Assembly: GCA_019753125.1 (NCBI GenBank)
Contig: JAIELH010000031.1
Coordinates: 1-64,000, forward strand
Length of the DNA: 64,000 bases
From: Gallionellaceae bacterium
GTDB taxonomy: Bacteria; Pseudomonadota; Gammaproteobacteria; Burkholderiales; Gallionellaceae
Direction: 5' to 3'
Shown: positions 34,875 through 46,031 of the stretch, piece by piece
Numbering within the stretch: the first letter of the stretch is position 1
Layout: each line of letters opens with the position of its first letter
The notes under the pieces: model-generated
Database searches by the model: none
The model's input: only the letters and a program-made list of their open reading frames with translations
Told to the model about the DNA's origin: nothing
Translations under genes and position numbers: made by a program

Positions 34875-35403
34875 TGCGCAAGGGTTGCTGGCCGACAGCG
34901 AATATATTTCATCGCCGAATTGCGACGAACGCCCTTCAGGCAAAATCGAATTATTGGTAATCCACAACATCAGCTTGCCGCCAGGCGAGTTTGGCGGTGA
35001 CGGGATCATGCGCCTGTTCACCAATACGCTGGACGTAACGGCACACCCTTATTATCAAACCATTGCAGCGTTGAAAGTGTCCGCGCACTTTTTGTTGTGC
35101 CGCGATGGGCGCATTATCCAGTTTGTGCCATGCCTGAAACGGGCGTGGCATGCCGGAGAGTCTTGCTGGCAGGGCATGCCGAGGTGCAACGATTTTTCGC
35201 TGGGTATCGAGTTGGAGGGCAGCGATGACATGCCGTTTACCGATGCGCAATACGTTGCGCTCAACCATTTGACCATCGCGCTGCGCGCAACTTATCCGAT
35301 ACGCGGTATCGCCGGGCACAGCGATATCGCATTCGGGCGCAAGACTGATCCAGGGCATTGTTTTGACTGGACACGTTATCTTGTTGGGCTGTGCAAAACA
35401 TAG
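34864..35403 (+). CDS. ampD: 1,6-anhydro-N-acetylmuramoyl-L-alanine amidase AmpD
   Basis: AmpD removes the peptide from anhMurNAc in the cytoplasm. The 179-aa product has Zn ligands His in LLVIHNISLPPG, His in IAGHSDIAFG and Asp in RKTDPGHCFDW. The tyrS-pilS-pilR-ampD order is a familiar betaproteobacterial arrangement (from memory). With anmK about 6 kb away, the recycling pathway is well represented. Confidence 0.95.
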   Translation: MRIDAQGLLADSEYISSPNCDERPSGKIELLVIHNISLPPGEFGGDGIMRLFTNTLDVTAHPYYQTIAALKVSAHFLLCRDGRIIQFVPCLKRAWHAGESCWQGMPRCNDFSLGIELEGSDDMPFTDAQYVALNHLTIALRATYPIRGIAGHSDIAFGRKTDPGHCFDWTRYLVGLCKT

Positions 35404-35952
35404 GCGCGAAGCCGGATGGCGCTATAAAGCATATATAACAAAATGTAAAAATAAGGCCTGCGTTATGCCGGATCTGTGTGCGGAATATTGTACTCATATC
35501 AATGAATTGGCATGGATATCCCGTCCTTTTTGCAACTTGAAATGCATTTGTTGTCCACTAGAATTAGTCTCATTGTTTAATGAGATTGCTAAATATAGTG
35601 GTTTCAGGCTTTGAAGTAAGTTGATTATCAGGTGTGTTGTAGTTGTGTGCAAACGCAAATAGCGCTCAACAGTTTTGATGCAGGTTGGCGATTTTGTCGT
35701 AAAGGTTTGGATGTTGTTTTCGCTCGGGTGATTCCGCCGTTTTATTGACTATGCATTCGTTGTCGTGAATAGTGGGAAACCTGCTTCAGGATTTAACCCG
35801 TGTCAGTGGATGTTGACTGTGGCACGTTGCTTTGGAGTTTGCCAAGCTTAAGGAAGGGCTTTGGTTGGCGCCTAATGTTTGTGGTGCTGATTGAGGGTGT
35901 AGTGGCAGGCGTTGTATTTTGTTAACTTTCTCATTATCGTAAGGAGATCGAA
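35404..35952. other. Intergenic region, no credible gene
   Basis: This AT-richer stretch of about 550 bp separates ampD from the H1-like gene. The only ORF (to 35614) overlaps ampD or starts at 35465; it encodes RPFCNLKCICCPLE, which has a CxxxCxxC spacing, but it is too short and lacks a ribosome binding site. The last part should hold the promoter of the H1-like gene; no box is clear enough to call. Confidence 0.5.
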
Positions 35953-36429
35953 ATGGTAGCAGCAAAAAAACCAGCAGCTAAGAAGCCGGCAGCCAAGAAG
36001 GTCGCAGCCAAGAAACCGGCAGCCAAGAAGGTCGCGGCCAAGAAACCGGCAGCCAAGAAGGTCGCGGCCAAGAAACCAGCGGCCAAGAAGGTTGCGGCCA
36101 AGAAACCGGTAGCCAAGAAGGTCGCGGCCAAGAAGCCGGCGGCCAAGAAGGTTGCAGCCAAAAAACCGGTAGCCAAGAAGCCGGTAGCCAAGAAGGTCGC
36201 GGCCAAGAAGGTTGCAGCCAAGAAGGTTGCAGCCAAGAAGGTTGCAGCCAAGAAACCGGTAGCCAAGAAGGTTGCAGCCAAGAAGCCAGCTCCTGCTAAA
36301 AAAGTAGCTGAGGTTAAACCGGCGATGCCTGTGGCTGCTCCCAAGCCGGTGGCTCCTGTATCTTCGGCTCCAGTACGTCCGGCAGCAACATGGCCTTTTG
36401 TTACACCGGGGATCGGTAAGCCAAGCTAG
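35953..36429 (+). CDS. Histone H1-like Lys/Ala/Pro-rich repeat protein
   Basis: The 158-aa product is almost all [14 protein letters not shown] repeats for the first 115 residues, then a Pro/Val-rich tail ([17 protein letters not shown]). Similar proteins (AlgP/H1-like) bind DNA non-specifically in Pseudomonas and Betaproteobacteria. AAGGAGATCGAA precedes ATG 35953. The DNA repeats (GCCAAGAAG units) make length variation by slippage likely. Confidence 0.88.
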   Translation: MVAAKKPAAKKPAAKKVAAKKPAAKKVAAKKPAAKKVAAKKPAAKKVAAKKPVAKKVAAKKPAAKKVAAKKPVAKKPVAKKVAAKKVAAKKVAAKKVAAKKPVAKKVAAKKPAPAKKVAEVKPAMPVAAPKPVAPVSSAPVRPAATWPFVTPGIGKPS

Positions 36430-36918
36430 GCGATGCGCGGGTTGTGGCGATAGCGCCACGACACGGTAAGGCGCGGGCATCTATGGGGGGCGCTGCCTTT
36501 GAGTGGTTGTCTCCGTAGGTGTGCTTGCAGGGTGGCGGGTTACGTGCCTTTTTGGCGTATTGCCGATTCAGTCAGGTGGCTTGCCGGATTGTTTGACGGC
36601 CTTGTTGAGTGGCCATTATGTGCGCTTTGGGGTGCATCGATGAGCCACGCGTCTTTTTGTTTCGTCAGTCTTGTCGCTGGCGCGGGTTGTTGCCATTGTT
36701 GCCATTGTTGCAGCCAGAAGGCTCGCGACTGTTTTGTGCATGCTGTTTGTGGTTGCGCAAGGCAGGGGCTATGCGCTTCAAGATGGTTTCTGATTTGAGG
36801 TAGGTGAGGCACACCGGAGCGATCATCGCTGCTTTCCGGCAATGATCGTCTATGATATGAGCGGGCTGCGAGTTTCATCTTTCGGTGAATTTGCTTGCCA
36901 CTGCTACCGGGCTAGACA
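36430..36918. other. Intergenic region with short tandem repeat
   Basis: About 490 bp without a gene I trust. Overlapping ORFs on both strands (36499-36798, 36540-36878) have no family features and no ribosome binding site. A 9-bp tandem TTGTTGCCA (about 2.7 copies, near 36686-36712) creates a WQQWQQ or CCHCCHCC artefact in them. Confidence 0.5.
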
Positions 36919-38241
36919 ATGAGTTTTTATTGCGCCGAATTGCCTTACCAATCCGATGCTTCGTATTACTGCGCCGCACTGGTCAAGCTGCCGTGGGCGG
37001 TGTGGTTGGACAGCGGCGGCTTGGCGCGTTACGATATTCTTACGGCTGCGCCACAGCGCACTATCGTGCTGGATGGCAAGAAGGCGTGCGACGACCCGTT
37101 CGAACTGTTATGCGGCGAGTTGGGTGCGCAGATTGCTGCCGTGGATGGCGTGCCGTTTGCTGGCGGGGCACTGGGTTACTGGAGCTATGATCTCGCGCGG
37201 CGCATGATGGCTTTGCCGGATGTGGCGCAGGATGCCGAGCAACTGCCGGATATGGCAGTCGGCATCTACGACTGGGCACTGGTGCTGGATCATCAACATC
37301 ACACCGCACGTTTGGTGTCTCATCAGCGCTTCGCCGAAACAGCGCAATTGCTGCCGCAAATATTGCAGCGTTTGCAAAGCACGCAAGCACTTCCCCGCGA
37401 TGATTTTCGTGTGAACGGAGAGGTTGCGGCCAACTTCACAACGCGCAGCTATACGGCTGCTTTTGAAGCGGTGCAAAACTATTTGCGCGCGGGCGATTGC
37501 TATCAGGTCAACCTTGCGCAACGCTTCAGCGCGCCTGCCAGTGGTGATGCTTTTGGTGCCTATCTCAAATTGCGCCAACTCAGCCCTGCCCCGTATTCCG
37601 CCTTTTTAAATTTTCCGCAAGTGCAGATACTGTGCACTTCGCCGGAATGTTTTCTCAGTGTGCGTAACCACAGTGTGGAGACCAAGCCGATCAAGGGCAC
37701 ACGCTCACGCAGCAGCGATATAGTGCGCGACCGCCAACTGGCCGACGAGTTGCGCCTGCATCCCAAGGACCGTGCCGAAAATCTGATGATCGTCGATCTG
37801 CTGCGCAATGATCTCGGCAAGAGTTGTGTGCCCGGATCGGTGCGAGTATCCAGGATGTTCGAGGTGGAGAGTTACGCAAATGTGCATCATCTGGTCAGCA
37901 CGGTGGAGGGTGAGCTGGTACAGGGGCGAGATGCGCTGGACGTGCTGCGCGACTGTTTTCCCGGCGGTTCGGTCACCGGCGCGCCCAAGTTGCGCGCCAT
38001 GCAGATCATTGAGCAACTCGAGCCGCAGCGGCGTGGCGTGTATTGCGGCACCATCGGCTACGTTGGTTTCGACGGCAACCTGGACAGCAATATCGCTATC
38101 CGCACTCTGGTGTATTCCGGAGGAACTATTCGCTGTTGGGCGGGCGGCGGCATCGTCGCCGATTCGCAATGCGCTGCGGAATATCAGGAAACGCTGGACA
38201 AGGCCTCGGCGATGCTCGAGTTGATGCGTCTATACGCGTGA
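36919..38241 (+). CDS. pabB: Aminodeoxychorismate synthase component I
   Basis: PabB makes 4-amino-4-deoxychorismate for folate synthesis using ammonia from PabA. The 440-aa product has the chorismate-binding blocks KPIKGTRSRSSD (PIKGT with catalytic Lys, as in PabB), DLLRNDLGKSCVPG, FPGGSVTGAPK and CAGGG-like WAGGGIVADS. The partner pabA is not in this window. ATG 36919 has a weak ribosome binding site. Confidence 0.93.
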   Translation: MSFYCAELPYQSDASYYCAALVKLPWAVWLDSGGLARYDILTAAPQRTIVLDGKKACDDPFELLCGELGAQIAAVDGVPFAGGALGYWSYDLARRMMALPDVAQDAEQLPDMAVGIYDWALVLDHQHHTARLVSHQRFAETAQLLPQILQRLQSTQALPRDDFRVNGEVAANFTTRSYTAAFEAVQNYLRAGDCYQVNLAQRFSAPASGDAFGAYLKLRQLSPAPYSAFLNFPQVQILCTSPECFLSVRNHSVETKPIKGTRSRSSDIVRDRQLADELRLHPKDRAENLMIVDLLRNDLGKSCVPGSVRVSRMFEVESYANVHHLVSTVEGELVQGRDALDVLRDCFPGGSVTGAPKLRAMQIIEQLEPQRRGVYCGTIGYVGFDGNLDSNIAIRTLVYSGGTIRCWAGGGIVADSQCAAEYQETLDKASAMLELMRLYA

Positions 38242-38634
38242 AATCTGAGCAACATCATCATAACGATCAAACCCAGAAGAAGTGTTCGGCCGCAGAGAAC
38301 ACAGAGATCACATGGGGGAAACAAGCGGTTGTAACAGCAAATATACTCACTTTTTGGGTAAGCCAGAACAGCACCGTAATAGCACGGTGGAGTTTCACCT
38401 GATTTATCAACTTCAATATATTGCAAAGAGTACCCTCAATACGGTCCAGATATACCATTCGCAGCCGCATCCTTGCGCTGATAGAGTGCTGAACCGGCTG
38501 CAAACCGGATAGGTTGTTGTATAGTGTTGCCGAAAGTCAGAGAACCATTGCCTCCTTAAGCCCGCTCTGTGTCTGGATCCGATCATGGCTGGACTTATCT
38601 CTCACTGTTCCGAAAAATGTCAAAGAGGTTTGTT
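38242..38634. other. Intergenic region, 393 bp
   Basis: No ORF with family features. A CGCAGAGAACACAGAGATCAC stretch (38289-38309) resembles a common dispersed intergenic repeat. It should hold the promoter of the gene at 38635, but no box is convincing. Confidence 0.45.
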
Positions 38635-39246
38635 ATGAACAACAGGATCCAGCAGATTCTAGGCCAGATAGCCGCTCTCGAAAACGAATTGCATGCGGTC
38701 ATCGAACAGCAAGAGGGGCGGCTGCGTTACCAGATCGAAGGCAAGTACGTCACGTTCGAGCATGCCATCAAGGAGGCGCACCTCAAGGTCAAAATGGGCG
38801 TATTCCGCTGGCTCACGACGGTTCGCCCGCAGAATTTCCTGACGATGCCGATCATCTACGGCATGATCGTACCGCTGGTGTTGTTCGATCTGGTCGTTAC
38901 TCTCTATCAGGCGATCTGCTTTCCGATTTACCGGATTGCAAAGGCCAGCCGCGCCAACTACATCGTGATGGATCACCAGCATCTGGCCTACCTGAATATC
39001 ATCGAAAAAGTGCACTGCATGTATTGTTCATATGCCGTCGGTCTGCTGGGCTACGCACAGGAAATCACGGCGCGCACCGAGCAATACTTCTGCCCGATCA
39101 AACATGCGCGCAAAATCCTCAATGAGAATTCGCGCTATAAACATTTTCTGGAATATGGCGACGCCGATAATCTGCATCAGCGGGTTGAAGAATTCCGTGC
39201 CGCCCTCGCCGATGAAGATGCGAACAAAGCGGCCGATCAGCCCTGA
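38635..39246 (+). CDS. Membrane protein of unknown function
   Basis: The 203-aa product has an N-terminal helix (IAALENELHAVIEQQEGRLRYQIEGKYVTFEHAIKE), a hydrophobic segment or hairpin (IIYGMIVPLVLFDLVVTLYQAICFPIY, about residues 74-100) and a C-terminal region with Cys residues (KVHCMYCSYAVG, EQYFCPIKHARK). ATG 38635 follows AAAGAGG. I do not recognise a named family. The four Cys in the last half might bind a metal, which is inference. Confidence 0.68.
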   Translation: MNNRIQQILGQIAALENELHAVIEQQEGRLRYQIEGKYVTFEHAIKEAHLKVKMGVFRWLTTVRPQNFLTMPIIYGMIVPLVLFDLVVTLYQAICFPIYRIAKASRANYIVMDHQHLAYLNIIEKVHCMYCSYAVGLLGYAQEITARTEQYFCPIKHARKILNENSRYKHFLEYGDADNLHQRVEEFRAALADEDANKAADQP

Positions 39247-39310
39247 ACCAATATTTGCAATGCCCCCGTACCTGAGCATTGCCGGAGAAACATATTCCTG
39301 ACTGGATATC

Positions 39311-41944
39311 GTGAACCCGCACCGTCATGCCATCGAGAAGCTTTATGCGCACCAGCGCAGCAGCGCGCAGGGGCTGACGCAGGCCGAAGCAATGCGGCGG
39401 CTGGCAAGGTGCGGCGCCAACCAGATCGAGGAAATTGCCGCACAGCCGTTTGCCGGCAGATTGCTGAAGGAATTCACCCATTTCTTCGCGTTGATCCTGT
39501 GGCTGGCGGCGGGTCTGGCTTTTTTTGCCGAGTGGAAAACCCCCGGGCAGGGCATGGCGACGCTGGGCTATGCGGTGCTCGGCGTGATTCTGATCAACGG
39601 GCTGTTTTCGTTCTGGCAGGAATACCGCGCGGAAAAGGCGCTGGCCGCGCTGCGCAATCTGCTGCCGCATCACACCACCGCGCTGCGCGACGGCAAGGCG
39701 ATGCAAGTGCCGGTATCCGAACTGGTACCGGGCGATGTGGTGCTGCTCGCGGCGGGAGACGATGTGCCCGCCGACTGCCGCCTGATCGAGGCATTCGGCG
39801 TGCGCGTCAATACCGCCAACCTCACCGGAGAATCCAAACCGATGGCGCGCGATGCCGCTGCCGGGCTTGAAGAGCAGGCCGCGTTGCGGCGCGACATCCT
39901 GCATGCCGGCACCTCGCTGATCTCGGGCGAGGCGAAGGCGATGGTATATGCCACCGGCATGCATACCGAATTCGGCAACATCGCGCGCCTGACGCAGGCC
40001 GCACGCGAGCCGCTGTCGCCGCTGCAAAAAGAAATCATGCGCCTGTCGCGGCTGGTTGCGCTGTTTTCGACGCTGTTCGGCGCGGTATTTTTTCTGATCG
40101 GGCAAACGGTGGGGTTGTCGTTCTGGGAGAATCTGATCTTCGCGATCGGCATCATCGTCGCCAACGTGCCGGAAGGATTGTTGCCCACCGTCACGTTGTC
40201 GCTGGCGATGGCAACCCAGCGCATGGCGAAGAAAAATGCACTGGTGCGCCATCTGCCCGCCGTCGAAACGCTGGGGTCGGCGACGGTGATCTGTAGCGAC
40301 AAGACCGGCACGCTGACGCAGAACCGCATGAGCATCCGCCAAGTGTTTTATTCCAGCACGTTGCTTGCGCCGGACGAGTTGGCAAAACACGATGCCGAAC
40401 CGCTATTCGCGATCATGCGCCATTGCCACGACCTGCGCCGCATCGAACAGGACGGCAAGACAGTGTGGCAGGGCGACCCGATGGAAGTGGCGCTGCTGCA
40501 GGGTACATCACCGGACGGCGCACTGTTCCCGCGTATAGATGAAATCCCGTTCGACACCGAGCGCAAGCGCATGTCGGTGATCTGCGCCGCGCCGCAGGGG
40601 CACATGCTGTACTGCAAAGGCGCGCCGGAGAGCGTGTTGCCGCTGTGCAACACAATGCTGTTGCAAGGCAAGCCTGAGCCACTGGATGAAGTGGGCTGCG
40701 CCGAGCTGCTCGCGGTGCAGGAACAGATGGCCGAGCAAGGTTTGCGCGTGATCGCACTCGCTTACCGCAATTTGGCTCCACATGCCGCACTGCACGAGGC
40801 CGAGCTGATCTTCGCCGGGCTGATCGGCCTGCTCGACCCGCCGCGCGAAGCGGTGCCCGAAGCGATCCGCACCTGCCATATGGCAGGTATCCGCGTGATC
40901 ATGATTACCGGCGATCACCCGCACACCGCCAGCGCGCTGGCGCGCGAGATCGGCCTCGCGCAGAATCCGTTCACGGTGACCGGCGACAAGCTGCGCCAGA
41001 TGTCGGAAATCGATCTGCAACTGCTGCTCGACGAACCCGAGCTGATCTTCGCGCGCACCGGCGCCGACCAGAAGATGCGTATCGTGCAGGCTTTGCAGCA
41101 CAAAGGAGAAATCGTTGCGGTGACCGGCGACGGCGTGAATGATGCACCGGCATTGAAGTGCGCCGATGTCGGCATCGCGATGGGTATTTCCGGCACCGAT
41201 GTCGCGAAGGAATCCGCCGACATCATCCTGCTCGACGACAACTTCGCGACGATCGTCGCTGCGATCGAGGAAGGGCGCACGGTGTTTGCAAACCTGCGCA
41301 AATTCTTGACCTACATCCTGACCTCGAACGTGCCGGAAATGGTGCCGTATCTCGCCTTCGTGCTGTTCAGGATACCGCTGCCGCTGACGATCATCCAGAT
41401 TCTCGCGGTCGATCTCGGCACCGACATGCTGCCGGCGCTGGCGCTCGGCGCGGAAAAGCCCGATCCCGGCATCATGCGCCAGCCGCCGCGCCCGCGCAGC
41501 GAACGGTTGCTCGACTGGGGCACGCTGTTGCGCGCCTACCTGTTCCTCGGGCCGCTGGAGGCGATTGCCGGAATGGCGGCATTTTTCTTCGTGCTGCACG
41601 GTGGCGCTTGGCAATATGGGGTTATGTTGTTGCGCCACGACAATCTGTACCTGCAGGCCACCACCGCCTGCCTGTCGGCGATCATCGCGATGCAGGTGGT
41701 CAACGTGCTGCTGTGCCGCCATCCGGTGATGTCGGTGTTCAGCCGTGGCAATCGCCGCAACCGCCTGATCGGGTACGGAATAGCTTTTGAGTTGCTGCTG
41801 CTGGTGCTGATCGATTACACGCCGTGGGGCAATGCGCTGTTCGGCACCGCGCCGCCAGACGCCGCAGTCTGGTTGTTCGTTATTCCGTTCGGGATTGGCA
41901 TGTTGCTGCTGGAAGAGCTGCGCAAGATGGCGGTGCGCAGGTGA
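39311..41944 (+). CDS. P-type ATPase, Na+/K+-ATPase-like (P2 type)
   Basis: The 877-aa pump has the phosphorylation motif CSDKTGTLTQNRM (Asp about residue 330), TGES in the actuator domain, KGAPE in the nucleotide domain and MITGDHPHTA and GDGVNDAPALK in the P domain. The segment FAIGIIVANVPEGLLPTVTLSLA is the type seen in eukaryotic Na,K-ATPases, which suggests monovalent cation transport. The start is GTG 39311. Ten membrane helices are expected and hydrophobic clusters fit. Its ion is inferred, not shown. Confidence 0.9.
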   Translation: MNPHRHAIEKLYAHQRSSAQGLTQAEAMRRLARCGANQIEEIAAQPFAGRLLKEFTHFFALILWLAAGLAFFAEWKTPGQGMATLGYAVLGVILINGLFSFWQEYRAEKALAALRNLLPHHTTALRDGKAMQVPVSELVPGDVVLLAAGDDVPADCRLIEAFGVRVNTANLTGESKPMARDAAAGLEEQAALRRDILHAGTSLISGEAKAMVYATGMHTEFGNIARLTQAAREPLSPLQKEIMRLSRLVALFSTLFGAVFFLIGQTVGLSFWENLIFAIGIIVANVPEGLLPTVTLSLAMATQRMAKKNALVRHLPAVETLGSATVICSDKTGTLTQNRMSIRQVFYSSTLLAPDELAKHDAEPLFAIMRHCHDLRRIEQDGKTVWQGDPMEVALLQGTSPDGALFPRIDEIPFDTERKRMSVICAAPQGHMLYCKGAPESVLPLCNTMLLQGKPEPLDEVGCAELLAVQEQMAEQGLRVIALAYRNLAPHAALHEAELIFAGLIGLLDPPREAVPEAIRTCHMAGIRVIMITGDHPHTASALAREIGLAQNPFTVTGDKLRQMSEIDLQLLLDEPELIFARTGADQKMRIVQALQHKGEIVAVTGDGVNDAPALKCADVGIAMGISGTDVAKESADIILLDDNFATIVAAIEEGRTVFANLRKFLTYILTSNVPEMVPYLAFVLFRIPLPLTIIQILAVDLGTDMLPALALGAEKPDPGIMRQPPRPRSERLLDWGTLLRAYLFLGPLEAIAGMAAFFFVLHGGAWQYGVMLLRHDNLYLQATTACLSAIIAMQVVNVLLCRHPVMSVFSRGNRRNRLIGYGIAFELLLLVLIDYTPWGNALFGTAPPDAAVWLFVIPFGIGMLLLEELRKMAVRR

Positions 41945-41960
41945 AAGGCGTGAACGCTAC

Positions 41961-41987
41961 CGCGATTCCGGCGTGGCCGGAATCGCG
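41961..41987. terminator. Hairpin between convergent ATPase and ferritin-like genes
   Basis: CGCGATTCCGGC-GTG-GCCGGAATCGCG is a perfect 12-bp stem in the 50-bp gap between convergent genes. The T-tract is weak on both sides. Confidence 0.55.
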
Positions 41988-41996
41988 GCGTATCTG

Positions 41997-42419
41997 TTAT
42001 TTGGCAAGCGCGTTGACGAGATCGCGCTTGTGCTCTTCTTCCTGAATCAGGATGTCTTCCAGCACGCGCCGCAACCCGTATTCTTTCAGCGCCTCGGCCT
42101 GGCCGATGCGCTCCTTGTAGCGCTTGATCGCGTTCTCCTCGCCTTTTAAATCCTGTTTGAGCATTTGCACGCTATCCGGCGAAACCTCGCGCTTCTCCAC
42201 GTCCACCGAAGGTACGCCGCCGAGAAAGTCGATCTGGTCTGACAGCATGACAGCATGCGCCATTTCCTGCTGGGCGTGGATCAGCAGTTCCTTCTGGATC
42301 GAATCAAATTCCGCGCCGTTTATCGTGGAGGCGTGCTGCGTGTACTGGATGGCCGCCGAGTATTCCCATTCCAGATCCTTGTTGAGTTCAGACAACAGCT
42401 TCTTCATCGTAATCTTCAT
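41997..42419 (-). CDS. Ferritin-like / bacterioferritin-like protein
   Basis: The 140-aa four-helix protein shows the ferritin-like di-iron residues: EYSAAIQYTQH (helix 1), HAQQEMAHAVMLSDQIDFLGG (ExxH), GEENAIKRYKERI and QEEEHKRDLVNAL (ExxH). It could store iron or detoxify it. GGGAGG lies six bases upstream of ATG 42419. An iron-handling role suits an iron-oxidising host, which is inference. Confidence 0.85.
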   Translation of the reverse strand: MKITMKKLLSELNKDLEWEYSAAIQYTQHASTINGAEFDSIQKELLIHAQQEMAHAVMLSDQIDFLGGVPSVDVEKREVSPDSVQMLKQDLKGEENAIKRYKERIGQAEALKEYGLRRVLEDILIQEEEHKRDLVNALAK

Positions 42420-42489
42420 TTAGCGCCTCCCGTTGTTTAAAAATGACAGCTCCATCTTATTCATTCTCCAGACTGTGCTCCACCCGATT

Positions 42490-42801
42490 TCAGCTGTACA
42501 GGTGCTTGCCGAAGGCCTTCCAGACTTCTCCTCCGTGCACATCACGCCTTTCCCGCGCAGCGCTCTCCATCGTGCGGATCATCAAGGAGGCCAACGCGAA
42601 AATTTCCGCTTTCGTTATTCTTTCCCTGTCCTTTGACGCATACGCGGCATCCGCATCCGCCGGCCCGAAAACTTTGCACTCCGATGCCAGCCGCGCCATT
42701 GCCGCCTCATCATGATAATCCAGGTCAAGCGCAGCCATTTTCCTCAACAGCTCGGTTTCTATGTGCAGAATTTCGGCCCAATGGTTTTCAATTTGGCTCA
42801 T
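42490..42801 (-). CDS. Hypothetical protein
   Basis: The 103-aa product (MSQIENHWAEILHIETELLRKMAALDLDYHDEAAMARLASECKVFG) is helical and acidic at the start. The second Met is preferred because AAGG lies at proper distance. No family is recognised. It is in the same direction as the ferritin-like gene, 70 bp upstream of it. Confidence 0.55.
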   Translation of the reverse strand: MSQIENHWAEILHIETELLRKMAALDLDYHDEAAMARLASECKVFGPADADAAYASKDRERITKAEIFALASLMIRTMESAARERRDVHGGEVWKAFGKHLYS

Positions 42802-42982
42802 TTGCATCCTTGGGCTTACTTACTGGCAAAAGCCAGAAATATCATTGTATGCGAGTTCTAGGCAGATTTACCGCACTGCCTGAAGAATTGCGCAAGGTAA
42901 TGGCGCACAGGCACAACACGCAATAAACTGTGCGGCTCGTGAGATAATGCACAAAGGCCTACAAATAGCTTCAGGGAGCGCA

Positions 42983-44260
42983 ATGAGAGAGTTGCTGCAC
43001 AAATACGTTGAGTTGGACTTGGATGCAGTATTTGGAAAATTCGTCGATACGATGTTGTCGAACCGGGATTTTTCGAACTTTTTCCGGGATGAGGAGCAGA
43101 TCAAGTCCCTGGTTGTGCGGCAAAAGCAATTCATACTGAGCCTGATTGAAGTCCCCGATGATGAGCTGAAAGAGCGCTACGTCAAACTTGGCGAGCTGCA
43201 CTATGACATCAAGCTTCCCTATGTGGATTTCATGGTGGGCGTCAATATTCTGCAAGAAGGTTTTACCCATGCCATCGTCGAATGCGGGCAACCCATTGAG
43301 TTGCTGGATGAGACTTCGCAATTCTTCAGGCTGATTCGCACCTTTACCGCCAGAGGGTATTTGAACAGGATGCTCGAAGCGGACATACGCGACATCGATC
43401 TTTATCTTTCCCAGGTGCAGCGTGCGGCCGATATCGATATTTCGCTTTCTACCGAGCGCATGATCTGGCTCAAGAATATCATCATCGCAATCAAGATGGA
43501 GGATCGTGCTGCCGTTCCTGCGCCAGGTATTCCATCAGACATCCTCGATGCAATCAAGGCAGCAACGCATGGCGACCAGATACTGATGAACTATGTGATG
43601 GGCATCGTCAGCCGCATGGAAGTGGATGCACGCAATATTTTTTACTTCCTCGATCAGCGCAGCTATGAGGAGGTGCTGCCGCTGTATGGCGAGTTGATGA
43701 GCATCTACAAGCTGTGTTTGATGCTGATCAACGTGGTGACTATCGCGACCACCAATTTGCTGGTGCAAGCGCTCTCCAAGGATGCGCTGACCGGTATGCT
43801 GACGCGCCATGCGTTGCGCCCGATCTTCCATAGGGAGCTGACATTTGCCGCAGCGGGACAATATGAAATCTCGTTCATCATGGCCGACATCGATCATTTC
43901 AAGAAGGTGAACGACACCTATGGGCATGCTGCCGGTGATATCGTGCTGAAGCAGGTTGCCCATGTTGTGGCGGAAACCATACGCGCCACGGATTTCGGTT
44001 TCAGGATGGGCGGCGAGGAGTTCCTGCTGGTGCTGAAGGGCGCATCGCTCAAGGTGGCGCTGGCCCAGGCCGAGTTGATGCGCCAGGCGATCGAGGATGT
44101 CGAATTCGACTTTGACGGCACAAAATGCCACGTAACCGCAAGCTTCGGCGTCGCCACGTTTGCCGCTCCGTTTGAGGTGGATTACGAAAAAATGATCAAG
44201 ATTGCCGATGCCAAGCTGTACGAAGCAAAGCGCAATGGACGCAACCGCATAAGCTCCTGA
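42983..44260 (+). CDS. Diguanylate cyclase with globin-like sensor domain
   Basis: The 425-aa product ends in a GGDEF domain (DALTGMLTRHALRPIF, FIMADIDHFKKVNDTYGHAAGD, RMGGEEF) with an RxxD inhibitory site (RATD) five residues before GGEEF, so c-di-GMP synthesis and product feedback are expected. The N-terminus (FGKFVDTMLSNRDFSNFFRDEEQI and LGELHYDIKLPYVDFMVG) resembles globin-coupled sensors, with His in GELHYDI as a candidate heme ligand. ATG 42983 follows AGGGAG; the ORF-track start is 42947. Confidence 0.85.
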   Translation: MRELLHKYVELDLDAVFGKFVDTMLSNRDFSNFFRDEEQIKSLVVRQKQFILSLIEVPDDELKERYVKLGELHYDIKLPYVDFMVGVNILQEGFTHAIVECGQPIELLDETSQFFRLIRTFTARGYLNRMLEADIRDIDLYLSQVQRAADIDISLSTERMIWLKNIIIAIKMEDRAAVPAPGIPSDILDAIKAATHGDQILMNYVMGIVSRMEVDARNIFYFLDQRSYEEVLPLYGELMSIYKLCLMLINVVTIATTNLLVQALSKDALTGMLTRHALRPIFHRELTFAAAGQYEISFIMADIDHFKKVNDTYGHAAGDIVLKQVAHVVAETIRATDFGFRMGGEEFLLVLKGASLKVALAQAELMRQAIEDVEFDFDGTKCHVTASFGVATFAAPFEVDYEKMIKIADAKLYEAKRNGRNRISS

Positions 44261-44298
44261 AGCACCGATTCTTTAACTTTCATAAGTGATGTAAGCAA

Positions 44299-45963
<1,665 letters not shown>

Positions 45964-46031
45964 TTTATTGGGGTAGTAATAGTTATTGCCCCCAGTTGTA
46001 GTATTAGCCAACTTGAAGGTGGGGTAACGGC

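Noticed and set aside
35465-35614. Short ORF with CxxxCxxC reminiscent of radical SAM enzymes
   Set aside because: Only about 49 residues, no ribosome binding site, no further radical SAM features.
35872-36480. 202-aa minus-strand repeat ORF
   Set aside because: Antisense of the H1-like gene repeats; the opposite strand has a good ribosome binding site and a known family.
36499-36798. Cys-rich 99-aa ORF (CCHCCHCC)
   Set aside because: The Cys/His run comes from a 9-bp tandem repeat, and a competing ORF lies on the other strand.
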